Positions 63,250 through 64,000 of a DNA stretch of 64,000 bases are shown one piece after another (the first letter of the stretch is position 1; every line of letters starts with the position of its first letter). Under the pieces are notes generated by a model that did no database searches, was not told the origin of the DNA, and saw only the letters and a list, made by a program, of their open reading frames with translations. The position numbers and the translations under genes were made by a program. Source of the DNA: Streptomyces fungicidicus (GTDB lineage: Bacteria; Actinomycetota; Actinomycetes; Streptomycetales; Streptomycetaceae); contig NZ_CP023407.1 in assembly GCF_003665435.1 (NCBI RefSeq), forward strand, positions 2,480,001 to 2,544,000, written 5' to 3'.

Positions 63250-63452
63250 CGCAGCACCGCCGCGAGCCGCCGCGCGGTCTCCACTGAACACCGCCCCAGT
63301 TCGACGAGCGGACAGGGCGCCTCCCGCGCGAGGCTCACCGGGTCCAGCCCCAGTGACGGCAGGGAAATTCCGCCCTTCGCGAGTGCCGTCCGCAATTCCT
63401 TCACCACTTCCTCCGCTTCTTCGACGCAGAACGCCGAGTGTTGTGCCGTCAC
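63246..63452 (-). CDS. Small hypothetical protein, XRE-cluster companion
   Basis: A 68-residue protein from GTG 63452, with GGAAGGGA about 7 bases upstream. Sequence is helical with a C-terminal amphipathic segment (ELGRCSVETARRLAAVLR); a Cys pair at PCPLVELGRCS. First gene of a two-gene unit divergent from the XRE regulator. I recall similar small proteins next to regulators of this type, but no function is known. Confidence 0.55.
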   Translation of the reverse strand: MTAQHSAFCVEEAEEVVKELRTALAKGGISLPSLGLDPVSLAREAPCPLVELGRCSVETARRLAAVLR

Positions 63453-63567
63453 CCTGATTCCCTTCCTTTCGACTTTCACTCTTCGTGCCTCCACGATGCG
63501 GCTCCGCGCTTACACTCGGAAAGGGCTCGGGCCCTACAAGCGAGGGGCTGCACAAGGGGGTTGAGTA

Positions 63568-64000
63568 ATGGCCAACGGTTCGCGCCAGGCGGCGTGGGAG
63601 TTCTTCGGGGCGGAACTGAAGCGACGGCGGGAGGACGCGGGGTTCACCCAGGTGGAGCTGGGGACGAGGGTCTTCGTCTCGGGCGGCTACATCGGCCAGT
63701 TCGAACAGGCAATTCGCAAACCCCAATTGGACGTGGCCCAGCGGATCGACTCCGCCCTGCAAACCGACGGTATTTTCGAGCGACTGTGCAAGAAGCTGAT
63801 TGACGACCGCCGCTATGCGGATTACTTCGCCCAGGCAGCGGAGTTGGAAGCGCTGGCGACGAACATCTCCGAGTTCGCGCCCACGCTGGTACCGGGACTC
63901 CTCCAAACTCCGGCGTATGCGCGCGCCGTAACGCTGGCGATGAATCCGCTCGCGCCGGACGAGTTCATCGAGGAGAAGGTGTCCGGCCGAGTCGAACGTG
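63568..64000 (+). CDS. XRE-family regulator with DUF5753 (cut by window end)
   Basis: Open from ATG 63568 to the window end, 144 residues seen of a usual 270-290. Residues 10-70 form a helix-turn-helix (ELKRRREDAGFTQVELGTRV, SGGYIGQFEQAIRKPQLDVA), followed by the start of DUF5753 (YADYFAQAAELEALATNISE, PTLVPGLLQTPAYARAVTLA). These are widespread in streptomycetes, including WhiJ, and often pair with a small DUF397-type or similar protein. Here the companions are divergent and differ from DUF397. GAGTAATG at the start gives little ribosome-site signal. Confidence 0.85.
   Translation, partial: MANGSRQAAWEFFGAELKRRREDAGFTQVELGTRVFVSGGYIGQFEQAIRKPQLDVAQRIDSALQTDGIFERLCKKLIDDRRYADYFAQAAELEALATNISEFAPTLVPGLLQTPAYARAVTLAMNPLAPDEFIEEKVSGRVER

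Overview
This window is chromosomal DNA from a Streptomyces species or very close relative. The evidence is the very high G+C content, frequent GTG starts, 4-base ATGA start/stop overlaps, and lineage-typical genes: hrdA-type sigma factor, an mbl actin homologue, class F sortase, Zur and GlnR sites, a STAS-ANTAR protein and an XRE/DUF5753 regulator. From memory, the gene order resembles the S. coelicolor core region around SCO2440 to SCO2513. I see no prophage, transposon, CRISPR array or biosynthetic gene cluster; this is mostly core chromosome with some lineage-specific islands.

Layout. 1-1.3 kb: 3' part of a Tat-exported sugar-binding lipoprotein/solute-binding gene. 1.7-6.0 kb: a tightly packed, poorly understood four-gene unit (ImmA/IrrE-like metallopeptidase, two paralogous seven-helix-like membrane proteins of the MAB_1171c/DUF6545 type, and a FAD monooxygenase). 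6.1-7.7 kb: IclR regulator with an SMP-30/gluconolactonase. 7.9-10.6 kb: an unknown protein, an ATP-grasp ligase and a MerR-PP2C fusion. 10.6-15.7 kb: malonate uptake and activation (GntR regulator, matC, matB, carboxyltransferase fusion). 16.0-19.5 kb: mbl, and a STAS / RsbA-like anti-sigma pair divergent from a STAS-ANTAR protein. 19.5-20.0 kb: three tRNA genes (one CAU, two identical Asn). 20.1-25.7 kb: YtxH protein, an FGGY-kinase homologue with eroded active-site motifs, and a heterodimeric ABC exporter.

25.8-31.8 kb: minus-strand housekeeping block hrdA, dnaG, a ferredoxin-reductase-like flavoprotein and dgt. 32.0-46.5 kb: nitrogen assimilation (sirohydrochlorin chelatase-like protein, nitrate reductase, FAD oxidoreductase, nirB, nirD), with GlnR-type boxes before both the nitrate and nitrite operons; within it lie a sortase F island, an HxlR/imine-reductase-like pair, a PQQ-repeat membrane protein and a TSUP exporter. 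46.6-57.4 kb: a LAETG-anchored excalibur protein, a DUF3592-like protein, ppdK with an unusual palindrome-rich leader, an LTA-synthase-like sulfatase, dus, a DHA2 efflux pump, a 68-residue zinc-finger-like protein and glyS. 57.5-60.7 kb: zinc uptake operon znuA-znuC-znuB-zur under two Zur boxes. 60.8-63.0 kb: YcxB-like protein, uppS, recO. 63.0-64.0 kb: two tiny genes divergent from an XRE/DUF5753 regulator cut by the window end.

How the parts work together: nitrate is reduced by the molybdopterin enzyme, then nitrite by siroheme NirBD, with GlnR sites linking them; the chelatase-like gene could serve siroheme. Malonate is imported by MatC, activated by MatB, and the product is available to the carboxyltransferase. 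Zinc genes are repressed through Zur. The most interesting candidates for undescribed biology are the peptidase/membrane/monooxygenase unit, the MerR-PP2C fusion, the FGGY pseudokinase candidate, the STAS module lacking phosphorylatable serines, and the repeated palindromes upstream of ppdK.
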